This document shows positions 11,000 through 22,849 of a stretch of DNA of 64,000 nt, piece by piece (within the stretch, counting starts at the first letter, position 1; the number at the start of each line of letters is the position of its first letter). The translations under genes were made by a program, and so were the position numbers. Below the pieces are notes generated by a model. It searched no databases, was not told the DNA's origin, and saw only the letters and a list, made by a program, of their open reading frames with translations. Origin of the DNA: Rhytidiadelphus loreus (lineage: Eukaryota > Streptophyta > Bryopsida > Hypnales > Hylocomiaceae); assembly GCA_947034895.1 (NCBI GenBank), contig OX344762.1, forward strand, positions 82,454,981 through 82,518,980, in the 5' to 3' direction.

Positions 11000-13100
11000 C
11001 ATGTCGGCCACGACAACACCACAATAAGGGGTTCCCAACAAGTAATGAAGGATCACATGGCAACCAGCTTGACTGAATGAATCAGTGACTAAGCAAACCA
11101 ACTTGACTAAAGTGAACAAGTGACTGAAGTGAACTAGCAGGGCGGAGAAGACCAACAAGCTAGCCAACATGCCAGGAAATTCGAGGTAGCATCAAAGAGG
11201 TAAGCATAATCCAAACCAAACTTTTAATCACAAAACTTCAACCCAAACTCTTGTTGTGAAACTAAATGTTGGAATTAATTAAGGTAAGCACAACCACAAA
11301 TTATTGATTCATCATATTAAGCAATTACGATCTTGAAGTACTCTCACATAAAAATCTAATTCTCATGGTTGTAAGTCTCCCATCAAACTACTCAAATCTC
11401 AACAATCAAATAGACAAGAACACTTAGAAGTGACAATTATAAGTTGTGAAAGTTGAAACTTGAAAGGAAGATATTTTCAAAAAAATATTACAAGTTGACC
11501 TTTGCAAGTTTGTTGAGGTTTGATTCTTTCACTATTTATCTAATTTGGTGAGATTTTGATTCTTTCTACTATTCATCTAAATTGTTGGTTAATCATTAAA
11601 TGGGATTCCATTAGGGGTATTAGACTAAGTTAGTTGGTATTAGATAGTATAATAGGCCAAATTTAAATCTAATAAAAATCCTATATTAATAACAAAAAAT
11701 AATAATAAACAATTGCAAAAAAAATAATTTAACTATTCATTGGATTGTTGTTAGTCATTTATTAGGCTTAGATTTATATGTGTATATGAAATCTATAGCG
11801 TTGTCGCGTCGTATATGTGTACACTATAGAAAATCTATAATTGTGTGTCAAATCGGAGGGTTTTTTTCATTGGAGTATTAAGAGACATTTGGAGTGATGA
11901 TCTTCTTGAATTTTAATTTTTTTTACCTTTGATAGACAACTATTTAATCCTAGTTCTTATATTTTTATACTTAGAGATGTTTTGAAGCTTTATTTTGTTT
12001 GGTTATAATTATTTAAAATGAAAGGTGAAGCTTGTTTTACCTTTTGTTTGATTTTAAATGGATTAGAAGTCTACGTAGGGGTAAGGATAGAGTTATGGAG
12101 ATATAGGGATGGTCAATGGATGAGAGATAATCCATGTGGCGTTTTAGAGGCCACAATTCACTTGCTTAGGTGGATGGCATGGAGGTTGAGGTGATAGATG
12201 AGGTGGAGGCTCTTCTTCTTCTACCTCCAAGTTAGTTTAGAAGAATTGTGTGTTCAGAAATGGATAGCACTTTGTACATTTATGCTTGATGGAGTGAAAG
12301 AGGGAAATATGTTATGAAGTTTGAGAGCAGAATTCTTGAGAGCTCATATCTATTTGATTAGGATGTTGTTGCTTTTGAAATTTGGCATGGTTGTTTATTG
12401 AGTTTTTAGTTTTCAAAATGCTATCACTCTTTTGGTTTGGAATTAGGATGCAAAGGTTATGGGCTCGAAGGTGAAGTAGTGAAGAGGTGCCTATTGAATT
12501 AGGGAGGGTGAATTTGAACCGGCTATAAAAGTTGAACAATATCTTAGTTTTGAGTGAAATTTTCAAAGGTTGTAGATATTTGTGTTATATTTTCAATGAA
12601 ATATTATATGATCAGTTTAGAAGTAGTATGTGAGATTTATAGCCTTGGAAGTGAAGTAGTAATGAATTGCCTTTTGAGTTGAAAAGAGTTAACTTTGACC
12701 CGCTATAAAAGTCGAACAGTATAAGTTTTTGAATTGAAATTTAGGGGTGTTGTAGTTTTTTGTATTAGCTTTCTAGAGAAATATCATATTCTCAATTTGA
12801 ACTTTTGAAGAGGATTTAGCACTCATATTAGTGTTGGATACACTTTTGGAGGACTTTCTGCGATTTATGCACAACTCACAGTACTTTTGTATAAACATGT
12901 GATACTTTATTTGATCTTTATGGTTAATGATAGGGGTTGTATGAGTATAATTATGAGGCAAATTATGGGATTTACCTGAGCATTTTTATGGGTATATTTG
13001 ATTTTGGGATCCTCCGTATTTTGAACCAATTGTAGTTGCAACCAAGAACCCTGCATTTTTCCAAGGCAAGGCCTCTCTACCCGACATATTGGTGCTTCTA
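11000..13100. other. Decayed retroelement DNA, no gene seen
   Basis: Between LTR-like segment A and the gag-like frame I see no intact coding sequence. Two short blocks are similar to each other: the text around 12480-12590 (GAAGTAGTGAAGAGGTGCC...) recurs at 12650-12790 with mismatches, a local duplication of roughly 180 bases. Confidence 0.4.
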
Positions 13101-13111
13101 CTAAGAGCGCT

Positions 13112-13738
13112 TTGGAGCAACTGATTTGGTTCAAACATTGTGGGGGCCCCTGGTCATGGGTCTACATTTGGGGTCAACTGGGACTGAGTGGTGGTTCTAA
13201 CTTTGCAGAGGATTTTGTGAGGGCGGTCCAAATGTTTATGGGCCAGCAGAGAGAAAGTGCAACGGGGCATGGTGCTACTAAGGCTTTGAGGGCCATTATT
13301 GGCAAAGTCAGGAGATTTGACAGCAAAAACATAACGGATTTTTTGAGGACTTACACTTGTGAGATGGAGATCTATCAAGTGCCAAAGGTCCGAATGATTG
13401 GGTCATTTGACCTCACAATTGTACCAAAGATCCATGAAAAGGTGAGAGAACTTCACAGTGAGATGCTTGTGAACACATGGCCAAGGTTTGAGGAGAGATT
13501 GAGGGAAGAATATTTTGATGAAGATGTAGAGAGAGTGTCGAAGAGGGCATTCTTAGAGTGGGTGGAGCAATGGCAAAGCAAGAGTATGGGAGCAAATGAG
13601 CTTCTCAGGAAGTTTGAGAAGAAGTTTGGATGGCTTTCATTATTAGAGAAGTGCCTTTTGGAGGCAAGAAAGTCAAAATTATTTTTTCAAGTAACAGATA
13701 AAGCGTTGGAAGATAGATTTTTTCTTCTTCTCCATTAA
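13112..13738 (+). CDS. Retrotransposon gag-like fragment
   Basis: The frame is open for about 208 codons; its first ATG is at 13232 and the open frame extends upstream of it. The middle of the protein (around residues 110-165) has the alpha-helical, Trp/Arg/Glu-rich style of plant LTR-retrotransposon gag proteins, including PRFEERLREEYFDED and KRAFLEWVEQW. No CCHC zinc knuckle, protease or reverse transcriptase follows, and the frame stops just before AT-rich DNA. It is therefore probably the N-terminal half of a decayed element, likely Ty3-like. It lies between the two LTR-like segments on the same strand, in keeping with one old element. It is not a host gene. Confidence 0.55.
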   Translation: MEQLIWFKHCGGPWSWVYIWGQLGLSGGSNFAEDFVRAVQMFMGQQRESATGHGATKALRAIIGKVRRFDSKNITDFLRTYTCEMEIYQVPKVRMIGSFDLTIVPKIHEKVRELHSEMLVNTWPRFEERLREEYFDEDVERVSKRAFLEWVEQWQSKSMGANELLRKFEKKFGWLSLLEKCLLEARKSKLFFQVTDKALEDRFFLLLH

Positions 13739-16090
13739 AAAATAGTTTTTTGATCTGGTTATTGCCAACATGTTGTAATGCTGCCATGACTTGTCCAAAC
13801 GCTCACAAAACAACACAATTGAAGCTTTGAAACAAAAATTCTAACCAAAGTTCAGAAGGAAATACAATAGTTTGGGTGTATAAACAACAATTCAACACTA
13901 AAGGAAAATAAAGTCCAGCAATAAACAATCCAAATGCTCCAAGTTCTAGGTAACTAGCAATTCAATGGATGTAGTGTAGAAATCAGCATAGGAGTAGGCG
14001 TTCTACCTTGATTATTTTGGGTCAATTTGAGAACCTAGTCAACCTTTTCCTCCAACCTATAAAATCAACTTAACAGGTCGTCTAGCATGGGAATCAAGCT
14101 CATTAACTTGCTAGTTTGTTGTTTAAAAAATCTTCCAAGCTGTACATGCCTTATTGTAGGTGAACCATTGCCTCCATACATTGATGGGTAGTTGCAAGAA
14201 ACACCTGCCGATTTTCGTTCAAAACGGCCATTTCACTCCTGTTTGTGGATTTTGGAATAAATTTTTTTAAATAAAATAAAATATGGATAATGTGTAAAGC
14301 ATAAAAATAATGATATGTGCAAAAATTCAGACCTAAAAAAATTTATCTCTAAGAATTATGCACAGTCAAAGAGGGTTGAAAAATGCAAGAAAATAGATAG
14401 TTTGAAATTTAATTCTTAAAAAATAGTCAAAAAATTCAAAAAATTCTCAAAAAAAATGAAATTTTTTCTAACTTATAGACACTCCTTTTCACCAATTTTC
14501 ACTATTGGAAAAATAAAATTGTGTTCTCTACACTTGCGCAAAGGTAGTGCACTTTGAGCACATGTGGAAGATGGAAAATTAACTATTCTTAGAAAATCTT
14601 TGGTAATCTTGTGTAAGTTTAGTAGAAGTCCTAGTATACCAATTTTGAGCTTCAAATTCGTATTTTTGGGTGAAAAATAGTACTAAAAACCTTCAAAATG
14701 GCCAAGGTAGACATCCAATCGGGGGCAGTTTAAAAATAGTAAATTTTTTTTAAGAAAACCCAAAAAATTACTCAACATCTGAAATTACCACATGTACCTT
14801 CATTTCAAGTTTCATAGAAGATGGACACACGATGCAAAAGTTATGAGCAAAAAACCACCTGTCTAAGGTCAAGGGGACAAAAAAAACGTGAAGTGTTTCT
14901 TGCAATCACCCTGATGGTTTTGATATGTAGAATCAACCATGGAGTTAGATCGTTCATTAAGTTACTTTCTTGGTTTCATTAACAAAATGCTTATGTAGTT
15001 CATTTGTCAACAACACAAGCGATTACTGAGCAAGAATTTAATCGTCTAGCATTGTGTTAATTGCCATATTGGTCTATAAGGATCAAATATCCCATAAATG
15101 CTTTCAATTTGGTTTGTGAACCACAATTGAAACTTTCTATAACTGTATTTAATCATACATGTGTGATAGGACTATAGTTTAAGTCTATAGGTATCAAGTA
15201 TGTAACAAATATGTCTAAAAAAAATGTTTGGGTACCAAAAATAAGGGGTCCAAATGGTACTTCCAAGACCCTAGTTGGATCCGATTGATATTTTAGGGTA
15301 CCATCTGGACCCCTATGAGTGATTTTTACCGTGAGGTAAAAACTGTCCACAAATTTGGGCCGGAAGAGGAGTGTATAGAACCTCTACACTAAATTCACCT
15401 CCAAGCAATGGACTCCACTAAGTTTTATATTGATTTTTATTTTCATTTATTCTTTAAAGATTTTTAATGCAAACCATAAGGGTAGCAGTCCAAAATCCCT
15501 CAAAAACAACACCAAAGGCAACAAAAACACTCTAAAACATTACTTAGGAAGTCCTAGTATCCTTCTAGACCAAATTTACATTAAGAAGACTCCAATTAGG
15601 GCTCAAAATGAGTGAAATCTAGGCCTATAATTTTGTGACAGCACCTCTTCTACCACCCTAACTACTTTCTAACATTCCTTAACTCTTTTCTCAAACAATT
15701 TCATATAGTAAGACAAGTTCTTAGGCAAAAATCTAGCTCATAAGTGCAATTGAAGACTTTAAAGGCTAAATGAAAAACTACAGCACACATCATCACCCTA
15801 AACATTCAACTTCTTATTTCCCATTGTATGAGTTTTTTAGACCTCAAGTTTTAGTACCTCCACATCTACCCTACCATATTCTATAAGTCCCATCTCTCAC
15901 ATAATTCCATAAGAAACCAACAAGTTTATAAAAGTTGCAATCAAAATTACAAGTGCAACAAGCAAAAACATCAAGAGAACATAACCTCGAAGTTCATGGC
16001 ATACCATTGGTCACTAAAATGGCCATTGTTGACTCAATTCTTGTTCAAACACCTTGATGCTAGACTCATTGGAAAGTTGACTTGATCTTG
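13739..16090. other. Decayed repeat DNA with a hairpin, no gene seen
   Basis: AT-rich sequence with many stops in all frames and no recognisable retroelement enzyme domains. An inverted repeat lies at 15244-15314, followed by an 8-bp-arm palindrome at 15323-15342. Confidence 0.4.
15244..15314. repeat. Imperfect inverted repeat (hairpin)
   Basis: The arm AGGGGTCCAAATGGTAC at 15244-15260 is the reverse complement of 15298-15314 with one mismatch, spaced by 37 bases. A second small palindrome (arms TTTTTACC/GGTAAAAA, 15323-15342) follows at once. These could be a transposon terminus; no flanking duplication was found. Confidence 0.55.
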
Positions 16091-16099
16091 CACGTTCTC

Positions 16100-16550
16100 T
16101 CCAAAATTCAGCTCTAAATTCGTTGTAGAGCTTCCATTATGCTCCTTTAAAGTTGTCGCTCTCCAACTGCCGCCACAACAAACCCTCTTTAGCCAAAACA
16201 ACTACCACTGCCTCATAATAGCTCCTCCAAATTGGGCAAGACTTATCCCATTGGAAGGCCAACTTTAAGTTGTTCCATCCCACGAAGTTTCAGATCCAAA
16301 TTCAATGGCGTCTTTTCTTTATAGCCCTCTAAAATCATTGATTCCAACTTGTCGCGGCAACAGAACCTCCTCTGCTAAAATGATCACCACTGCCTCATAC
16401 TAGCTCCAAATTGGGCGAGATTTGCCCCATTGAAAAGCTAGCTTCAAGACGTTTCATTGCACAAAATTTCAGATCCAAATTCAGTGGCATCTTCTCGTCA
16501 TGGCCCTTTGAAGTAGTTATTCTTCCTCTAAGCCACAACTGCCCTCTTAC
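16100..16550. repeat. Imperfect tandem repeat of about 180 bp
   Basis: Two units, 16165-16344 and 16345-16535, align along their length (AACTGCCGCC / AACTTGTCGC, then ACCACTGCCTCATA, AAATTGGGC, TTTCAGATCCAAATTCA). Part of a further unit precedes (about 16100-16164, TTCAGCTCTAAATTC) and the start of another follows at 16536. The units are clearly diverged. The small open frames here arise from the repeat. Confidence 0.7.
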
Positions 16551-17689
16551 CCTAAATTCTCCTTCAATTTCTCCATTTTCCATCCCATTCTCTCACCATG
16601 GGATGCAAACCTACTCGACAAATTGCCTATGATCCTAAATCTAACCCTTTGCCATCATTGCTCTAATGTTTGAATCATTTTCCCAAACTTCTTCCACCCA
16701 CTCTCCCACACACATATGAACACTCAAAAAACAAAAGAGAGAGAGAGCTTCTAATCCTAATTTCGACTATATCCCCAACTTCCTAACTAACTAACACTCC
16801 TAATTGCTTCATCCATCACTAATTTACTGAAAAATTCATTAAATCACTACTTATTGCCTAAAGTAGTGTTTCTACACCATATTAGTATTCTCATAGTAGT
16901 TTTAAGTTTAATAGCTTCTTTTGTGCTTTTCATATTTCTTCTTTTTTGTTGGCTTTTAAATATTTTTTATTTGTCATTTTGATCTAGTTTCTTGTCCTAT
17001 GTACTAAAAGCCTTCTAACTAATGGCTATAATGTACTAACACTTTTGAACTTAAAATCTCACACATAGTTTTTATATTTTTAATTATCTTAAAGGTGAAC
17101 CAATATGGTGGTTCACAACCCCCCATTTTTGGTACTTGTCAGCTTCCAATTTGTCATTTAGGACTCATAGTTTGTTTGTTTTAGATTATTGCAATTTAAT
17201 TCATAATATTATACAAAAAGCCTCCAAAAAGGTGTAGAATCAAAATAGGCATATAATATAGCTTTGGGTCATAAACAGACTTTAAATTCTAGAATACCCC
17301 CAAAATCCACTTGTATATAGGTTAAAATGACAAAGTAGTGGGAACTAGCAAGCTTGTAGGGAACTTATCCAAAATAGCCTAAAATCTAGTACATGAGACC
17401 ATGCTTGGCTAAAATTGGTCATAGGAGAGATAGAGAGATCCTTGTGTAAATCTCCAAAGATAGGTTTCAGTTTTCCCATTCCATCGACAAAATATTAGAA
17501 ACCCCATTTGTTAGCATGTAGGAGTTACTTTCTTGAAGACAAGCCAATAGAGGAATCTATGGCCAGCGGATTGTGATCTACAGTCGGAAGTATGCTAGAA
17601 AATCAAGAGCAAAATCCATTCACCAAGATTTCCTTGGATGTGAAAGATTCCTTAACTATCAATAAATAAATAAAAGCCAATTTTACCTT

Positions 17690-18800
17690 CCTGCCAACCA
17701 TGAGCGAGCTTGACGCAAGACTTTGCGCACCTCTTGGTAAACTCCATGAGACGTTCTCCAAGAAGTTTTAGAATCTTTTGACTTGCAGAAATGCTTTTCC
17801 AGACAATCTACCATTTAAATCCGCAAGAGGAAATTCATGAAAAATTCCTGGGTTGTGGTAAAATCTCACTAAAAATTAATTTAGCTTCTTTTATGATAAT
17901 AACGCGCTTCAACAAATTTCAAAGTGTTTTGATAGCATGAGGTGTCCAAATTACCAATATTTTTCTACATAATAAATATGGTAGGATTTACATGAAGTTG
18001 ACCAGCATCCCAAGAGTACACAAAGTCGGAACAAAGTCAATAAAGAGTGTTTTCTTACTCCCTACAATCCTCCCAACAACCCTAACCAGTCACCCTTGTC
18101 AAAAAAGGTAATATTTTTACCCTTTTACTGATTCCAGTTACTGCTAGTTGTCAATGAGTTTTTCACGAGAGAAATAGGAGATTCGAAAGTCCTCTACATT
18201 AAAAATGACCTTCTAAAGCCAATGGCGCAATCCATTTGTGATTTGGAATTGAACTCCAAAATTTAGAGATTAGGACCAACGTAAAAATCCTAAAAGATAA
18301 GGATGAAAATCTAAAGTGATAGGATTATCTAAGTTAGAAAGAGAGGAAGTGGGTGCCCCGGAAGAGTATAAAAAGGCACCCTTTTCCTTTCAAACCACCC
18401 CCATTCTTGTACTTAGGTCCATTGGGTCCAATTTGTGTTGAAATTCTGGCTTTTTAAGCCAAAAACCTTTAATGGTGTTTTCAAGGCTCCTTTCAAATCT
18501 TGTTGTTGTGTGTGCGTTGTAGAGGACCTTGGGGGTCCCTCTACATCTTATAGCTACCTTGATGCTTGTGTCTACACCTTTGTATGTGGAATTTTGTGCT
18601 TATGTGGTCTCTATATCTCTTATAGTTCTCACCTTCCGTACTCACTTTAGAGTTTTCCCTCATTGTACCTTGACAATGCCGCTTTAGGGAGCCTCTAGCT
18701 TCACATGTTGATCACTAGTTCCATTGCTAACTACTTTGTTGCAAATCACACCTACTAACCATTGTATCACTGACCTCAGGAACCATGCGTGATTAATAGA
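17690..18800 (+). mobile_element. LTR-like segment B with TATA box
   Basis: This is the partner of the segment at 8950-10650. It shares TAAAATCTCACTAAAAATTA (17859-17878), the GACCAGCAT block near 18000, GGCGCAATCC near 18224, a TATAAAAAGG box near 18367, and TCCTTTCAAA near 18490. The same strand as the gag-like frame and a position downstream of it are what a 3' LTR would show. Divergence is large and no terminal TG...CA or target duplication could be fixed, so related solo LTRs are equally possible. Confidence 0.4.
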
Positions 18801-19286
18801 TCCCTCACTTTACATTCTTTGGGATCATTGTGAATAAGTTAGTGGTCCCTACCGTGTAGCCAACCCCACCTTTTTAGTCTTAGATTGTATATTAAACTCC
18901 CACAGATGGCGGAGCTTTGCATCCCAACACGTCTATAGAAGTCTTAGATTTGGTATTAAAAACAAGTCAACGGCGGAACCTAGAGGGCCCGTGGTAGCAA
19001 GCCCCAAAGTTTAGTTTCCAAAATACGTTGGAAACAAGTCCAAGTTTAGTATCCAAAAGAAATTACCAAGTTCCCTAGGAAGATTACTCCCCTTTTCCTT
19101 AACCCTCGTTCTTCTTCTAGTTACCCTTTTTTGTATTATACTCATACTTTTTTTTCCTCCCTCCCTCAACCAAGTCAACCCAAAGACCTACCAGTCAAGG
19201 CCAAGGGGTTGGGGTTCTAGATGTCAGTCACAACAAAGTCAGATTAGGGAGTTGGAGGCAGGGAGTGGGGTTTGGACGTCGGTCAC

Positions 19287-19500
19287 AGCAAAGTCGAGGC
19301 CGGGAAGTTGGACTAGTCGCCGATTATCTTAGTAGAGGTCTAGGAAGTCGGGCTGGTCCGTTGGATATCTCAACAGTCGAGGCTAGGGAATCGGGTTGGT
19401 CCGCCGGTACATCAACATCGAGTTAGACGCCGGGTATCTCAGAGTTGGGGCTAGGAAGTCAGGCTAGTCTGCCAGATATTTCAAAAGTCGAGGTTGGTGT
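19287..19500. repeat. Degenerate minisatellite, unit about 42 bp, GC-rich
   Basis: The unit AGTCGAGGCTAGGRAGTCGG followed by CTGGTCCGCC and GATATCTCAA recurs about four to five times with mismatches, in an otherwise AT-rich region. It ends directly upstream of the decayed copia element. No coding capacity is apparent. Confidence 0.6.
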
Positions 19501-21288
19501 TACTAAAAATTGAATGCTACAAGAAGCATTTGAAGGTGAGCTTAAGGTATTAAGTGTTATTAAAAGACATGACATATCACACCCCAAGTACCAATACCCA
19601 ATAATGCCCCATGCTTCATCAATATCCCAATTTTTGTACCAGTAGACTAGTACCTTCCACCCATAGCTCATATTCAATCAAACCTTGTCTTCAACATCAT
19701 CAATTCTAATGACTACAATCAATCACCTGAAGTCGACTCTGATAATACATATAACGACGTCAATCTAGCTTCAAGCTCCAATAACGTTGATGACCATCTA
19801 GACGATGTAGGTGACATTGACCCAAGTGTGTCCGTGTTTCATGAAGACTCACCCATATAGGCCATTTGATCACCTACAACAAATATTGAACCAATGGGAG
19901 ATGCATGTCATGCCAAGGATGAGGTAACTAGTATACACAACATGTACTCTTGACACCCACCAATTCAACTTGGCGAATGGACCTACCTAGTCAATCACAA
20001 CTCATTTGTTTGAGTGGCATGTATTCAAATACTTGACAAACTAGAGACATATAAGAAAGCCATTGCGTCACCAGAAAAAGAGCATTGGCTGGCCACAATG
20101 TGCAGAGAATATAAATCTCTTATCCACAATGACACTTGGACACTCAAAGAAATTTCTCAAGAATGCAACTTGGTGAAATGTAGATGGGTGTTCAAGTTGA
20201 AGTTGGTTGCAAACGGCTTTGTCAATAGTTACAAGGCTAGGCTCATAGCAAAGGGCTTTATGCAATGATAAAGAGTTCACTAAAGAAACATTCAACCCCA
20301 TGGTCAAATTTGATTCTATTAGGACAATTCTCTCTATGGCAATAGTAGAAGATTTGAACATTACACAATTTGATGTCTACACTACGTATTTCAATGGATT
20401 ACTTCGTAAGTAAATCTATATGCAATAATCCCTAGGGTTTGAGATCCAAGGAGGAAACAAGCACCTTGTCTATCAACTTAACAAAGTATTTTATGGCTTG
20501 AAATATAGTAGTGCGTGTGTATAGAATCAAAAATTTGACCACTTCCTTTAGGTCTACAACATACCTATTTCAGATGCCAATTGTTGCATCTACGTCAACA
20601 AAACAAACCCAAAGTGAATATTGTACATTTAGCTAAATGATGTTATGGTTTGTAGCACATTCAATGATAGCATAGAAGAAGTTCTAAACTACATAGGAGG
20701 GAATTTTTAGATAACTGAAGGCCTTGTTGAAGTCTACATTGAACTTCACATCACTTGGGACTAAGATTGGAGACTTATTCACATCAATTAGTATATAATT
20801 ATAAATATCTGGAAAGGGTCTTTCATAGATTCGGGCATGAAGATTGTCACCCTATAGTAGTCCCATTGGACCTAGCCAATGCACCATAGATGCGTTTAGA
20901 TCCATATGATGAATCTTAGGTAACATTCCTATACAGAGAATGTATTGGCTATTACAATTTGCACATATTAAGATGCATTTCAATATCAACTACGTAGTGA
21001 GCAACATGTCTCGATTCAACAATAGTCCAATGATGGCTCACGTCTTGGAAGTCAAATAAATCCTCAAGTATTTTCAAGGGACGCTTAGGCACACGATCAC
21101 ATATGGACATAGGCCCAAATTGAACTATCTATTGCTCATTGTCATGCCAACTATGTTGCAGATTGCAATGATCATATGTCCCAATCAAGTTTTCTTCTAT
21201 TATTCAAGAGTGGCTCAGTTCCCTATGGAAGTAGGATACAGACCTATACATCCATAAGGACCACCGAATCTAAGTATGTTACTACTAG

Positions 21289-22457
21289 CACTACAACAAT
21301 AGCAGTGTTTTATAACTGCAAAAATATAACTGAGGATGACTAGCGACTGCTCACAGTCATATTCTTGAATGTCAACACCTTGGGGAGAAATAAGACTGCA
21401 AATATGACTGCTACTCATTTTTGGACCTTGTACTTCATAGATGTATACTACATGCCCATTGAGAACACCAAAGTATTTCATAGAGAAGTCATATTTCTAG
21501 TCATATTTTTATAGAAGTGACATTTTTTTATTTTGAGGTAACCAAGAAAAATACAGGCAATCCAAAAAAAATATGAACAAGTCATTGTATAATTTCAATG
21601 TGTCATGTCCATTTAAAATGCATGAAAAATCTAATTGTAGTTTGTAATTAAAGCTATTTTGGACCTCAATCACCCCAATTACAAACTATACAAAATTTTT
21701 AAAAATATGACTCTCAATTAATCAAAATATCACTTGCTTGAGTTACATTTCATAATATATATTAGCCAAAATATAATTAGTTATAATCATATAATGCTCA
21801 TACTTATATGTGTTAAAATATAACCTTACACATCCCAAAATATGACTACAATCAATCATGAAATTACTAATGACATCCACATTAACTACCATGTCAATAA
21901 AAAATATGACTCACAAGAGTCATATTTCAAATTAGCAAAGAATATGATTCACAAGAATCATATTCAAATTCCACATCATTCAAAAATATGACTCATGAGA
22001 GTTATTTTCCATATAGCAGAAAATTTGACTCACAAGAGTGATATTTCACAATTCACATCAACAAAAAAAAATGACTCATCACAATCATATTTCACATCAT
22101 TAAAAAACATGGCTCACCACAATCATATTCCACGTCAGCCAAAAATATGACTAATAGGAGTCATATGCCATATAGGATTTTTTTTCTTTGCCCGGGTAGC
22201 TCAAGAAAAAGTTAAGCCCCCAAGGATAGTCAACATACACGCCTCATTGGCAAAATATGGCTAATTATGGCTAATTATATCCCCCCAACCCATATGACTC
22301 AAAATATGACTAATGTCCAAAGTGACTCGTCGATAATGACTCAACCCAGTCATGCTCCGAATCATCTATAGTGATTTTTGCGTGAATCATATTTTTCGAT
22401 TTTATGACTCACTGCAGTCATATTTTGCAGTCATAAAACATTGCTTTTGTTGTAGTA
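21289..22457. mobile_element. Non-autonomous CACTA (En/Spm-like) element inserted in copia
   Basis: The left end reads CACTACAACAATAGCAGTG and the right end is its reverse complement apart from a few mismatches, including the outermost base (TAGTA instead of TAGTG). Similarity of the ends extends over roughly 35 bases. TAG at 21286-21288 and 22458-22460 forms the 3-bp target duplication expected of CACTA elements. Removing the element and one TAG rejoins the copia RNase H reading frame, which independently fixes both boundaries. The interior (1169 bp in all) has no transposase. It holds a subterminal array of short AATATGACT / AGTCATATT palindromes (about 21898-22170), like the protein-binding repeats of other CACTA elements. 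Confidence 0.85.
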
Positions 22458-22460
22458 TAG

Positions 22461-22800
22461 TTTAGCTACCCAGGAGATCCTTTGGATGTACCGGCTACTC
22501 CATAGCTTACAATCCTTACAGACAAATTCTACCTCGTTGCTTTACAACAACCAATTGACAATTAGGCTCATTAAAAATCATGTTTTTTACCAACGGACAA
22601 AGCACATAGACATCAACATCAAATACCTCAAGATCAAGGACACAGAGGAAGATGGCCACATTTCTTTTTACCTACTTGTACACAAAAATCTCTCCCATGT
22701 GATCGGTTTGAGTGACTACGTAGTTTGGGAGGACCTCTTAATCAAGTTGCTATTCCATAAAATATTGTGTTGCAGTTGGAGGTATTGTAGGTCATCATAG
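22461..22800 (+). pseudogene. Copia RNase H, C-terminal part
   Basis: Directly after the CACTA target duplication the RNase H frame continues with LATQEILWMYRLL and, further on, RTKHIDINIKYLK, which are standard landmarks near the end of copia polyproteins. The frame stays open to 22800. It belongs to the copia element on the 5' side of the insertion. Confidence 0.75.
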
Positions 22801-22849
22801 TGATGAGTGGGACTGTTGGATATATGAACCCCACTAGATGACCTACATC

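Larger units (their letters stand above)
19681..22813 (+). mobile_element. Decayed Ty1/copia retrotransposon (linker, RT, RNase H)
   Basis: Before 19860 an acidic, Asp/Asn-rich linker typical of the integrase-RT junction is readable. The frame at 20014-20268 carries the copia RT start (ASPEKEHWLATM, NDTWTL, CRWVFKLK, YKARLIAKGF). After a frameshift the match continues in pieces to about 20480 (a QFDVYTTYFNG-like block, then YQLNKVFYGLK). RNase H landmarks appear before 21288 (RTTESKYVTT) and resume after 22461 (LATQEILWMYRLL, RTKHIDI). The interruption at 21289-22457 is a CACTA element. Many stops and frameshifts show it is dead. A TGTTGG at 22814 could be the start of a 3' LTR; no 5' LTR or gag was found, so the 5' end is truncated. 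Confidence 0.8.

Noticed and set aside
10808..11170. Hydrophobic 120-codon minus frame resembling a membrane protein
   Set aside because: It spans a 23-bp tandem repeat whose complement gives Leu/Ala/Val-rich codons; no homologue is recognised and the surroundings are retroelement DNA.
22786..22847. Inverted repeat TGTAGGTCATC / GATGACCTACA around the possible copia LTR start
   Set aside because: Short and imperfect arms straddling the end of the RNase H frame; no flanking duplication, so not called as an element.
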